Positions 56,573-64,000 of a stretch of 64,000 nt of DNA are shown piece after piece (the stretch's first letter is position 1; each line of letters opens with the position of its first letter). A program made the translations under genes and the position numbers. The stretch is from assembly GCF_001676155.1 (NCBI RefSeq), contig NZ_LZEW01000001.1:186001-250000 (forward strand), given 5' to 3'. The notes under the pieces were generated by a model. It did not search any database, had not been told where the DNA came from, and worked only from the letters and a program-made list of their open reading frames with translations. This DNA comes from Morganella psychrotolerans (GTDB lineage Bacteria > Pseudomonadota > Gammaproteobacteria > Enterobacterales > Enterobacteriaceae).

Positions 56573-57879
56573 ACATCGTGCTTATCTACCCGAATATGGG
56601 AGATTACCGCACGAAAGATGCAATGACGCCGCTGGCGATAGGTATTCTGGCGGCGCTGTCACCGGGGCACCGCCTGACATTTTATGATGATCGTCTGGAG
56701 AAAATTCCGGACTCCCTGCCGGACGCGGATCTCATTGCGATATCGGTTGAAACCTTTACTGCCCGGCGCAGTTACCAACTGGCGGATAAATTTCGTCAGC
56801 AGGGCAAAAGAGTGGCGCTCGGCGGCTGTCACATTACGTTTATGCCGGATGAGGCTGCAAATCACGCAGATACGCTTCTGCTGGGTGATGCAGAGGGCGC
56901 ATGGGAGCAGATGCTCGCGGATGCTGAACGCGGCAGACTGCGTTCCTGCTATCAGGGGGATCACACGCGCCCGCTGACAGAGTATAAACTTGACCGGCAG
57001 ATTTTTACCGGCAAGCGTTACGCGCCTATCTCGCTGGTGCAGTATTCGCGGGGCTGCCGTTTTGCCTGTGATTTTTGCTCCATTCATGCGTTTTATCCGG
57101 GCGGCGTGCGTACCCGTCCGGCAGTACAGGTGCGTGAAGAGATCCGTTCTCTGCCTGCCAATCGCTTCATTTTGTTTGTCGATGACAATCTGTTTTCCGG
57201 TCGCCGGTCGCTGAATGATTTTTTACAGATGCTTGCGCCGCTGAAACGGTGTTGGGGCTGTCAGATAAGCATCGATATAGCGCGTGATGAAAGCATGCTG
57301 GATGCATTGGCGCAGGCGGGCTGCGGTTTTGTGCTGATAGGCTTTGAAAGCCTGAACAGTGCGAATTTACGGCAGATGGGAAAATCCTGGAATCATTCAG
57401 CGGGTGATTATGCCGCTGTTGTGGCGGCGCTGCATCAGCGCGGGATCGGCGTTTACGGCACTTTTATTTTTGGTTACGACGGCGATACACCCGATACCAT
57501 TGCGCAGTGTCTGCATTTTGCACAGGAAAACCGGCTGGAAGTCGCGAATTTTAATTTACTGAACCCTACTCCCGGTACAGCGCTGTACGACAGACTAAAA
57601 TCACAGGGAAGGCTGTTGTCACCGCACTGGTGGATTGACCCGGATTACCGCTACGGTGACCCGGTCTTTACGCCCGGCGGCATGAGTACGGAACAACTGA
57701 CCGAACTCTGTTTTCAGACCAAAACCCGGTTTTACCGGTTTGGCTCTGTTATCCGGCGGCTCTGCCGGTTTAGTCCGCGACGGCGCTGGCGCACATTGTG
57801 GGTGGCGTGGCTGGTCAATATTGTTTCCCACCGGGAAATAGCCCGCAAACAAGGGAAACAGCCGGGGGGAAAAGCATGA
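56569..57879 (+). CDS. Cobalamin-binding radical SAM enzyme 3
   Basis: 436 aa from GTG at 56569 (VNIVLIYPNMGDYR), which overlaps the previous stop as GTGA and has GGAGGT upstream. B12 domain (ALGGCHITFMPDEAANHADT) and cysteines in RGCRFACDFCSIH; FVDDNLFSGR; IGFESLNSANL. Same subgroup as enzymes 2 and 4. Confidence 0.92.
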   Translation: MNIVLIYPNMGDYRTKDAMTPLAIGILAALSPGHRLTFYDDRLEKIPDSLPDADLIAISVETFTARRSYQLADKFRQQGKRVALGGCHITFMPDEAANHADTLLLGDAEGAWEQMLADAERGRLRSCYQGDHTRPLTEYKLDRQIFTGKRYAPISLVQYSRGCRFACDFCSIHAFYPGGVRTRPAVQVREEIRSLPANRFILFVDDNLFSGRRSLNDFLQMLAPLKRCWGCQISIDIARDESMLDALAQAGCGFVLIGFESLNSANLRQMGKSWNHSAGDYAAVVAALHQRGIGVYGTFIFGYDGDTPDTIAQCLHFAQENRLEVANFNLLNPTPGTALYDRLKSQGRLLSPHWWIDPDYRYGDPVFTPGGMSTEQLTELCFQTKTRFYRFGSVIRRLCRFSPRRRWRTLWVAWLVNIVSHREIARKQGKQPGGKA

Positions 57880-59219
57880 AGCTGATACTGATCAAACCCA
57901 ATATCGGACGGCGCGAACACAGTCTTTATGTTGATGAAGGGCGGATGGAGCCGCTGATGCTCGGCATTCTGGCCGCACTTACGCCACCGGATGTCGAGGT
58001 TGTGCTGTATGACGACCGCATGGAAAGCATTCCTTATGATGAACCCGCCGATCTGGTCGCTATCACTGTTGAAACCTTTACTGCCCGGCGCGCTTATGAA
58101 ATAGCCGCGCAATTCCGCGCCCGTGGTGTGCGGGTGGTGATGGGCGGTATTCACGCCACACTGCTGCCGGAGGAAGTGGCACTGTATGCCGATAGCGTCT
58201 TTACCGGTGACGCGGAAACCCGCTGGGCAGAAATGATTGGCGATGCACGGAGAGGGCGGCTGAAGCCGCGCTATGATGCGCCTGCCGGTGTCGGACAAAT
58301 CGATCACAATCAGTGTGGCTGTCTGCCCCGGCGTGATATTTTCAAAGGCAAAGGGTATCTCCCGATCAGCCTGATGCAGTTTACACGGGGTTGCCGGTTT
58401 GCCTGCCGTTTCTGTGCGGTCAGCCGCTATTTCGGACGGCAGCATTATATCCGCCGTATTGATGAAGTGGTGCGTGAGATTGAAACGCAGAAGCCAAAAT
58501 TTATCTTTTTTGTCGATGACAATATCGCGTCTGATCATGGCGCGCTCAGTGAGTTATGCAGCGCGCTTACTCCCCTGAATATTCACTGGATAAGCCAGGC
58601 AAGCCTGGATGTCACCCGCAACCGTCCGCTGATGACCAGGCTACAGCAAAGTGGCTGCTGGGGGAATGTGATGGGATTTGAGTCCATTAACCCGGACAGT
58701 TTGCGAGATGCACGAAAATCGCCGAATTTACGCGAATTTTCGCAATATCGTGAAGAAATTGCCGTATTGCGTGATTTCGGGTTACAGACCTGGGCGGCGT
58801 TTACCCTCGGCTATGATCATGATACGGCTGAGAGTGTGGAACAAACGACAGAGTTTGCCCTGAAAAACCGTTTTGCGTTTGCTGCCTACAATATTCTGAT
58901 GCCGTATCCCGGAACACCGCTTTATCAGCAACTTGCGCAGGAGAACCGCCTGTTGTTTGACGGGAAATGGTGGCTGCATCCGGAATACCGTTTTAATCAG
59001 GCGGCATTTCAGCCTGCGCAGATGAGCCCGGAAACCCTGACAGAACTGTGCCACAACGCCCGCAGCCGGTTTAATAGTGTGCCGTCGATTATCCGCCGCT
59101 TTTCTGATCTGCGTTTGACTCTGCAATCTCTTTCCCGCATGGCGACATTCTGGCGCTATACCTTATTGTTTCGCAAAGAAGTGCATAAGAAGCACCGGAT
59201 GCGGTTCGGGCTGAAATAA
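57876..59219 (+). CDS. Cobalamin-binding radical SAM enzyme 4
   Basis: 447 aa from the ATG at 57876, overlapping the previous stop (ATGA). B12 domain (VMGGIHATLLPEEVALYADS); cysteines RGCRFACRFCAVS; FVDDNIASDHG; MGFESINPDSL; C-terminal WWLHPEYRFNQAAFQPAQMS. Subgroup of enzymes 2 and 3. The longer reading frame upstream lies in the previous gene and is not used. Confidence 0.92.
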   Translation: MKLILIKPNIGRREHSLYVDEGRMEPLMLGILAALTPPDVEVVLYDDRMESIPYDEPADLVAITVETFTARRAYEIAAQFRARGVRVVMGGIHATLLPEEVALYADSVFTGDAETRWAEMIGDARRGRLKPRYDAPAGVGQIDHNQCGCLPRRDIFKGKGYLPISLMQFTRGCRFACRFCAVSRYFGRQHYIRRIDEVVREIETQKPKFIFFVDDNIASDHGALSELCSALTPLNIHWISQASLDVTRNRPLMTRLQQSGCWGNVMGFESINPDSLRDARKSPNLREFSQYREEIAVLRDFGLQTWAAFTLGYDHDTAESVEQTTEFALKNRFAFAAYNILMPYPGTPLYQQLAQENRLLFDGKWWLHPEYRFNQAAFQPAQMSPETLTELCHNARSRFNSVPSIIRRFSDLRLTLQSLSRMATFWRYTLLFRKEVHKKHRMRFGLK

Positions 59220-59237
59220 CAATAGAGGAAACGGCTG

Positions 59238-59852
59238 ATGATCGGCGGATCTGACTCTTTCGCGCAGCGTGCGCTCAGTTACCTGCTGTGGTGTATCCCG
59301 GTCAGTGTGGTGTTTTTTACCCTTTATCCGCTGATGAATATGTTTACCGCCGGGCGGGAAACGCTGTATTCCTTATGGGTTACGGCTGAACTTGGCATCC
59401 CCTTTGTGCCGGAATTTATCTGGGTGTATTGCTCATTTTACCTGATTATCCTCGCACCATTGTGGTTTGTGCCGCGCCGCGAACACCGGCAACTGGCGTT
59501 TACTTTTATCGCGGTGACGCTGATTGGCGGACTGATATTTTTTCTGCTTCCGGCACAGCTTGGTTTTGTACGGCAACTGCCGGATAACCCGCTTTACCGG
59601 GCGATGTATCAGACACTGTTTGAACTGGATCAGCCGCATAATCTGGTGCCGTCGCTGCACGTTGCCTGGTCGTGTGCGGCAGTTATGGCGATTATCCGTC
59701 ATACCGGAAAAGGGCTGACAGCGCTGTTTTTACTGTGGCTGGCGCTGATCGCGCTCTCCACATTACTGGTTCATCAGCACCATGTGGCGGATGTTGTCAC
59801 CGGGTTGCTGCTGGCTGTGATTGTTTCATCTGTAATGAGGAAATTATTATGA
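59238..59852 (+). CDS. PAP2-superfamily membrane phosphatase/phosphotransferase
   Basis: 204 aa, about six membrane helices. C-terminal PAP2 motifs: NLVPSLHVAWSCA and STLLVHQHHVADVVTG, with the catalytic histidines. Members act on lipid phosphates or transfer phospho-groups between lipids. Points to a membrane or lipid-linked product. Overlaps the following gene (ATGA). Confidence 0.88.
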   Translation: MIGGSDSFAQRALSYLLWCIPVSVVFFTLYPLMNMFTAGRETLYSLWVTAELGIPFVPEFIWVYCSFYLIILAPLWFVPRREHRQLAFTFIAVTLIGGLIFFLLPAQLGFVRQLPDNPLYRAMYQTLFELDQPHNLVPSLHVAWSCAAVMAIIRHTGKGLTALFLLWLALIALSTLLVHQHHVADVVTGLLLAVIVSSVMRKLL

Positions 59853-60466
59853 AAAGGATCATTATCAGTGCATTGATGGTATTGAGTTTTTCACTCCATG
59901 CGCAGCCCGGTGAAGAAGATGGCGCTATTCATGACGAGTTGCGTCAGGTGATCGCCACTGTCGCCGGTGCTATCAACAGCGGGGAGTATGACAAAATGCT
60001 GCCGGTGATGAGTGACAATCTGCGGGCAACACCGATTACGCAGGAGTTTATTTCAGGCAAAGAAGCGATAAAACCCTATTTTGAGTCCTGGTTTGGTCCG
60101 GATAAATTCCTGAAAAAGCTGAATATCAGTTTTAATGCTGATGCGGTGACAGAACTGTCAGCGGATAAAACCTGGGGTATTGCATACGGCAGCGGGCTGG
60201 AAAAATATCAGCTGAGCGACGGGCGCACATATGATTTCCCGACCCGCTGGACAGCCGTTGTTGCACCGGAAGAGGGCAAGTGGAAAATTCGCGCTATTCA
60301 TATCGGGACAAATTTTACGGATAATCCGCTGCTGAATGAAACGACTGCCGCTTTGCATGGCATGATGTACGGCGCAGGCGGGCTGGTAATTGGTCTGCTG
60401 GCAGGGATTTTCCTGTTCCGCCGCAAATGTGCGGGTAAACCGGAAACGGCAACGGATAAAAAATAA
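59849..60466 (+). CDS. Exported NTF2/SnoaL-like protein with C-terminal membrane anchor
   Basis: 205 aa. Signal peptide MKRIIISALMVLSFSLHAQ; NTF2-like domain (VAGAINSGEYDKMLPVMSDN...FPTRWTAVVAPEEGKWKIRAIHIGT); then GGLVIGLLAGIFLF anchor and basic tail. Probably periplasmic face. Last gene of the plus-strand operon. Confidence 0.78.
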   Translation: MKRIIISALMVLSFSLHAQPGEEDGAIHDELRQVIATVAGAINSGEYDKMLPVMSDNLRATPITQEFISGKEAIKPYFESWFGPDKFLKKLNISFNADAVTELSADKTWGIAYGSGLEKYQLSDGRTYDFPTRWTAVVAPEEGKWKIRAIHIGTNFTDNPLLNETTAALHGMMYGAGGLVIGLLAGIFLFRRKCAGKPETATDKK

Positions 60467-60500
60467 CAGCGGAGTTTCTTTGCTGAATCCGGGGGCGGCT

Positions 60501-60597
60501 GATAACGGGCAAAACGAAAAGACGCTGTAAATACATCCGTGTAAGCTCAGCCGCGCCATCCATGGCGCGGATGCTTTTCGTTGTTCTGCCCGTTATC
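60501..60597. terminator. Large imperfect inverted repeat between convergent operons
   Basis: GATAACGGGCAAAACGAAAAG (left) pairs with CTTTTCGTTGTTCTGCCC and the bases after it (right); within lies the perfect 8-bp palindrome CGCGCCAT-CC-ATGGCGCG at 60552-60569. Probably terminates both operons. Confidence 0.6.
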
Positions 60598-60643
60598 GCC
60601 GTAGCACCTGACCGGCAGAGTTATCAATAAAAAACACGTTCCC

Positions 60644-61564
60644 TTATTTCCCCGGCGGAAATAAAAAATCCAGATCCGCCAGTGCGCCCATTTGTGGTGC
60701 AGGGCGCACGCCATAACGCCACAGACTGAAATAAATCCGCCAGAATGTCGGGCGCGGCTGGTCATCCACCAAAGATGGTAACTGATACCAGGGAGCCTGA
60801 GGATGCTGGTGGTGCGCAAGGTGACAGTGATAATTAAGGGCTATCCAGCGGGAAAGCGGCAGAACTTTCAGGTTCCAGGCTCCATTTATCACATCGCGGC
60901 GGCTCCATGCGTGATCAACATATTGCAGTGCCGACCAGTGCAGTGCGAATGCCCACAGGCAGAGAAAATATCCCGCCGCACTTAAATCCAGCGACCAGAA
61001 CAGCAGCGCCTGCCAGAGAAACGCACCGAGCAATTCACTCCAGACCGTCAGCGGCGGCAGTTTCGCCAGTTCGGGAACCTGGGAGCCGAACCCCAGCGCC
61101 GGGGCGATTTTTGTGACAAATACCTGCGAGCGGTAAACACCCGGCGCAAAGAACCAGATAAGGTTACCGAGCAGCACACAGAAATAGTAAAGCCCCAGCA
61201 GATTTCCTGCGTAGAGCCAGATATTGCGCAACCAGCGGGGCTGATGTGACAGATAATAATCATACAGCTCATTATCAGTGCGGTTATTTTTGTGATGATT
61301 TAAATGCGCCCGGCGCTGGAGGGTAAAAGAGGTCGGAAATGCCCAGGCAGCAATCACACCAATCACGCGGTTCTCTGTTGCAGAATGTGCAGCCACGTCA
61401 TGAACCGCCTCATGCAGGATGGCAAATGGCATATTGTTGATCAGCATAAAGCCAATCAGAGCGGGAAGCGCCCAAAACCAGGAAAGATGACTGACCGCCC
61501 ACAGGCACACAGCCGCTGCCGTCATTGATAAAATCAGTAAAACAGCGTTAAGCAAAAGGCGCAT
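60644..61564 (-). CDS. Membrane fatty-acid desaturase-like enzyme
   Basis: 306 aa, several membrane helices. Three histidine boxes bind the di-iron site: HEAVHD, HLNHHK, and HCHLAHHQHP. Introduces double bonds or hydroxyls into acyl chains or carotenoid-like lipids. Follows enzyme 5, with the stop and start codons overlapping (TGATG). Confidence 0.9.
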   Translation of the reverse strand: MRLLLNAVLLILSMTAAAVCLWAVSHLSWFWALPALIGFMLINNMPFAILHEAVHDVAAHSATENRVIGVIAAWAFPTSFTLQRRAHLNHHKNNRTDNELYDYYLSHQPRWLRNIWLYAGNLLGLYYFCVLLGNLIWFFAPGVYRSQVFVTKIAPALGFGSQVPELAKLPPLTVWSELLGAFLWQALLFWSLDLSAAGYFLCLWAFALHWSALQYVDHAWSRRDVINGAWNLKVLPLSRWIALNYHCHLAHHQHPQAPWYQLPSLVDDQPRPTFWRIYFSLWRYGVRPAPQMGALADLDFLFPPGK

Positions 61565-62910
61565 CAGTCAGACTTCCTTGTGTTATCAGTGACTACCAAA
61601 GGACTAAACAGGGCGGGGTTTTCCCGGCGCAAACGACGGCCATAGAGACGGAAACCGAGGTTTGCCGCCAGGCGGATCAGACGGTTTCCCGGATGGCTGA
61701 AAATCCGCCGCCCGATAGCGGACAGGCGGTATGTTTCACGCCAGGCTTCATGCAGCAACGCGTGCAGTTCTTCCGGCGACATCTGTTTGGGCTGGAAAAC
61801 AACATGTTCGTTGTCATATAAACTCAGGTCTTGTGTGATTAACCGGCCTTCCTGCTTCATTCTTTCCCACAACCTGGTTCCGGGCAGCGGCGTCAGGACA
61901 GAAAAACGCACCAGATCCAGCCCGAGAGCCGGTATCCGGCGGAGAGTGTCGCGGATACTCTCCGGGGTATCTTCATCAAAACCCAGAACAAAACAGCCGA
62001 GTGCGGCGATTTTATTATCACGCAGAAGGCGGATCTGCCGCTGGTATTCACTGACCTGATTACAGCGCTTTCCGACAGCGCTCATGGTGTGCTGACTGAG
62101 ATTTTCGAGCCCGATCAATAATCCTTCACAGCCACTGTCACACAGGGCGCGGAATACCTCTTCGTCATCGGTCACATTAAGCGTTGCCAGCCCGGACCAG
62201 CGGATATCCAAGGGGCTCAGAGCGCGAAAGAGCGCGAGGCTGTATGCGCGATCGGCATACAGATTCGGGTCAAGAAAAATCCAGCGTCGTTCACCGCTGA
62301 GTTTTATCTCTTCAATGACCTCTTCAACCGGGCGGGCTGTCCCTTTTCGTCCCCACTGATGCTGTATCGAACAAAAGTCACAGGACAGCGGACAGCCGCG
62401 ATCGGCAATAATCGTCGGAATTTTCATATAAGTACGGCGGGGAAGCAGATCACGGCGCGGTACCGGCATTGGCAGATAACCCCGCTCCGGTGTGTGCTGA
62501 TAGCGGGTAAGGGGATGTCCGTCCGCAAAGTCCTGCAAAAATTGCGGCCAGATGTGTTCACCTGCGCCGATCATGACGGTATCTGCATAATGTGCAGATT
62601 CATCAGGTTGCAGCGTGACATGTGCCCCGCCCATTGCAACATATGCTCCGCGCTGCCGCCAATAATGGCACAGCGCATAAGCACGCGGAGAAGAAGAGGC
62701 GGTGGCGGTGATAACCACGAGATCAAAATCGCCGGTGGTGACAGGCGGGGAAACACCTTCATCTGTCAGTGTCAGTTCTGCGTTCAGGTGTGGCGGAACA
62801 AGGGCGGCAAGTGTGATAAGGGTCAGCGGGGCATAACTGATGGCAACAGAAAACGCACTTTTCCGGTAACGGTACGTTCTGTCAAACGGCAAAATCAGTA
62901 AAATATTCAC
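61564..62910 (-). CDS. Cobalamin-binding radical SAM enzyme 5
   Basis: 448 aa from GTG at 62910 (VNILLILPFDRTYRYRKS), aligned with the starts of its paralogues; a GTG at 62958 would add 16 residues. B12 domain (VAMGGAHVTLQPDESAHYAD); cysteines RGCPLSCDFCSIQ; IFLDPNLYADR; IGLENLSQHTM; LTPLPGTRLWERM. Subgroup of enzyme 1. Encoded on the opposite strand to the other four, in an operon with the desaturase and, upstream, the methyltransferase. Confidence 0.92.
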   Translation of the reverse strand: MNILLILPFDRTYRYRKSAFSVAISYAPLTLITLAALVPPHLNAELTLTDEGVSPPVTTGDFDLVVITATASSSPRAYALCHYWRQRGAYVAMGGAHVTLQPDESAHYADTVMIGAGEHIWPQFLQDFADGHPLTRYQHTPERGYLPMPVPRRDLLPRRTYMKIPTIIADRGCPLSCDFCSIQHQWGRKGTARPVEEVIEEIKLSGERRWIFLDPNLYADRAYSLALFRALSPLDIRWSGLATLNVTDDEEVFRALCDSGCEGLLIGLENLSQHTMSAVGKRCNQVSEYQRQIRLLRDNKIAALGCFVLGFDEDTPESIRDTLRRIPALGLDLVRFSVLTPLPGTRLWERMKQEGRLITQDLSLYDNEHVVFQPKQMSPEELHALLHEAWRETYRLSAIGRRIFSHPGNRLIRLAANLGFRLYGRRLRRENPALFSPLVVTDNTRKSD

Positions 62911-62993
62911 CGCTGTATCCTGTTCCTGAATTTGACATAAGTAAGGCAACAATGACACAGCGCGCAGGTGTACGCACTGTGTCTGATCAATTA

Positions 62994-64000
62994 TCAGGCT
63001 TTAACCACTTCCAGGATGGAGACATAACAGCCGGTCGGGATCAGCCGGTTGATTTTCAGTCCGGCTTTTGCCAGCAATGCCTCAAATTCAGGTATGGTCC
63101 GTTCACCGCCGTTCGGGAAGGCGGTCAGACAGAGGATATCCATCGCATGACGGGAGTCCAATTCTTTTACCGGATAGATAACCGGCTCAATAATCAGTAG
63201 CTTACTGTCTTTGCGCATGGATTCCCGGCAGTTGTTCAGTATCACCAGCGCCCGCTCATCCTGCCAGTCCTGCATAATATTTTTCAGAATATAAATATCG
63301 GACTCAGGCAGGGCTTCAAACAGGTTACCGGATACGGCAGTCCACCTGTCGTCCATTCCCTGTCCCGACAGCCGGTTGTCCGACAGGACATGCGGACGGT
63401 CAAGTAATATGCCGTGAAGTGTCGGGTTTGCCCGCAGGATCCGGAGCAACAACCCGCCCAGACCACCGGCGATATCCATCACACGGCTGTTTTCAGGGAA
63501 TTCATAAGTATTGACGACAAAATAGTTTTCCACTTCAGACAGGGCGGACATTCCGGACGGGAAATTGTAGTCACCGCCCTGATGTTTTTCGTGGTATTCG
63601 TAGAACGATTCACCAAAACAGTCTTCAAACGGTGGTGTGCCCTGAATGGCATCAGTCACCCGGCCAACAGGTTTCCACAGTGTTTCATCTGTCAGCATCA
63701 GAATGGTGTGGCGCTGTGAATAGGGATGATCCGCTTTCAGAAACTCAGCTTCTGTATTCAGCCCGTAAAGATCATTGTCATGAGCGGTAAAAATGCCGTT
63801 AGCCGTCAGCATCCGGAAGACTTTATGCAGCAGAGCCGGCTGTGATTTTGTCCGTTCAGCCAGTGTATTAACAGAAAGCGGTTCCTTTGCAAGGTGATCG
63901 GCAAGATGCAGTTGTGATGCTGTACGCAGACATCCGGGCAGAGTAAAGCTCATCGCGATATCCATAACACGTAGCGCGGCTTTCTCTTCAGCGGGCGTCA
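62994..64000 (-). CDS. O-methyltransferase, 5' end outside the window
   Basis: Class I SAM-dependent methyltransferase of the acetylserotonin/plant-O-methyltransferase type: DIAGGLGGLLLRIL (motif I), GILLDRPHVL, SDIYILKNIMQDWQDE and an N-terminal dimerisation winged helix (TASQLHLADHLAKEP, LAERTKSQPALLHKVFRML). The frame stays open to base 64000 (TPAEEKAALRVMD...), so the ATG at 63965 is probably internal. Likely modifies the product of the radical-SAM pathway. Confidence 0.88.
   Translation of the reverse strand, partial: TPAEEKAALRVMDIAMSFTLPGCLRTASQLHLADHLAKEPLSVNTLAERTKSQPALLHKVFRMLTANGIFTAHDNDLYGLNTEAEFLKADHPYSQRHTILMLTDETLWKPVGRVTDAIQGTPPFEDCFGESFYEYHEKHQGGDYNFPSGMSALSEVENYFVVNTYEFPENSRVMDIAGGLGGLLLRILRANPTLHGILLDRPHVLSDNRLSGQGMDDRWTAVSGNLFEALPESDIYILKNIMQDWQDERALVILNNCRESMRKDSKLLIIEPVIYPVKELDSRHAMDILCLTAFPNGGERTIPEFEALLAKAGLKINRLIPTGCYVSILEVVKA

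Noticed and set aside
60501-60597. Insertion-sequence end or attachment site
   Set aside because: It is a long inverted repeat between convergent operons with no target duplication or transposase; a bidirectional terminator explains it.

Overview
The window looks like a chromosomal segment of a Morganellaceae enterobacterium, most probably Morganella morganii. This rests on enterobacterial gene orders (ptsH-ptsI-crr next to cysK-cysZ-zipA-ligA-ypeB; tRNA-Ala/gltX/3x tRNA-Val/tRNA-Lys; uvrY-uvrC-pgsA/tRNA-Gly-Cys-Leu), on protein sequences close to but clearly different from E. coli, and on an intrinsic-type chloramphenicol acetyltransferase. No database search was possible, so the species call is an inference.

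Layout. 1-8 kb: a frameshifted GDSL hydrolase and its TetR-type regulator, divergent from a secreted alpha/beta hydrolase; a type A chloramphenicol acetyltransferase; the SutR-like regulator/YdcO transporter pair; a GNAT protein; UspF; a DUF3024 protein. 8-18.5 kb: the core PTS operon, cysteine synthase, cell-division and DNA-ligase genes, then a MarR/SDR divergent pair. 18.5-21 kb: tRNA-Ala, gltX and a Val-Val-Val-Lys tRNA operon. 21-30 kb: an unknown two-helix membrane protein, YgjV, then a Fur-boxed iron-uptake operon (P19, free-standing cupredoxin, EfeU, EfeO, EfeB) that appears to run on into a GNAT and an ATP-grasp gene. 30-39.3 kb: an SDR, a 1.3-kb AT-rich gene-free leader, tdcB-tdcC, a nitroreductase, uvrY-uvrC, pgsA and a Gly-Cys-Leu tRNA operon. 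39.3-47.4 kb: an AT-rich accessory stretch with toxin-antitoxin remnants, a second universal stress protein, small zinc-ribbon and membrane proteins, a DUF305 protein, and an orphan type I-F CRISPR effector operon (cas8f-cas5f-cas7f-cas6f) with a two-repeat array. 47.4-50.1 kb: a large acidic protein built on 462-bp tandem repeats. 50.5-64 kb: a biosynthetic cluster with five cobalamin-binding radical SAM enzymes, a GH3-family acyl-adenylase, two GNAT-like proteins, a PAP2 membrane enzyme, an NTF2-like exported protein, a fatty-acid desaturase and an O-methyltransferase.

Two candidates stand out as possibly undescribed systems. The first is the type I-F operon: Cas8f stops at a domain boundary, so the C-terminal helical bundle that recruits Cas2/3 is missing; no cas1 or cas2-3 is present; and the array is two repeats around a 19-nt spacer. 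That suggests a DNA-binding, non-cutting complex. The second is the five-enzyme B12-radical-SAM cluster, which is translationally coupled almost throughout and has no obvious known product. UvrY, the GacA-type response regulator, has also lost the acidic pocket and the switch lysine of its receiver domain.

A caution for any user: seven genes are broken by homopolymer runs, each repairable by dropping one base per run (cas8f needs two bases, in one run or one from each of two). One tRNA-Leu lacks a base in its acceptor stem. ptsI and uvrC are among the broken genes, so sequencing error is the leading explanation, and I annotate these as one gene each with a flagged frameshift.
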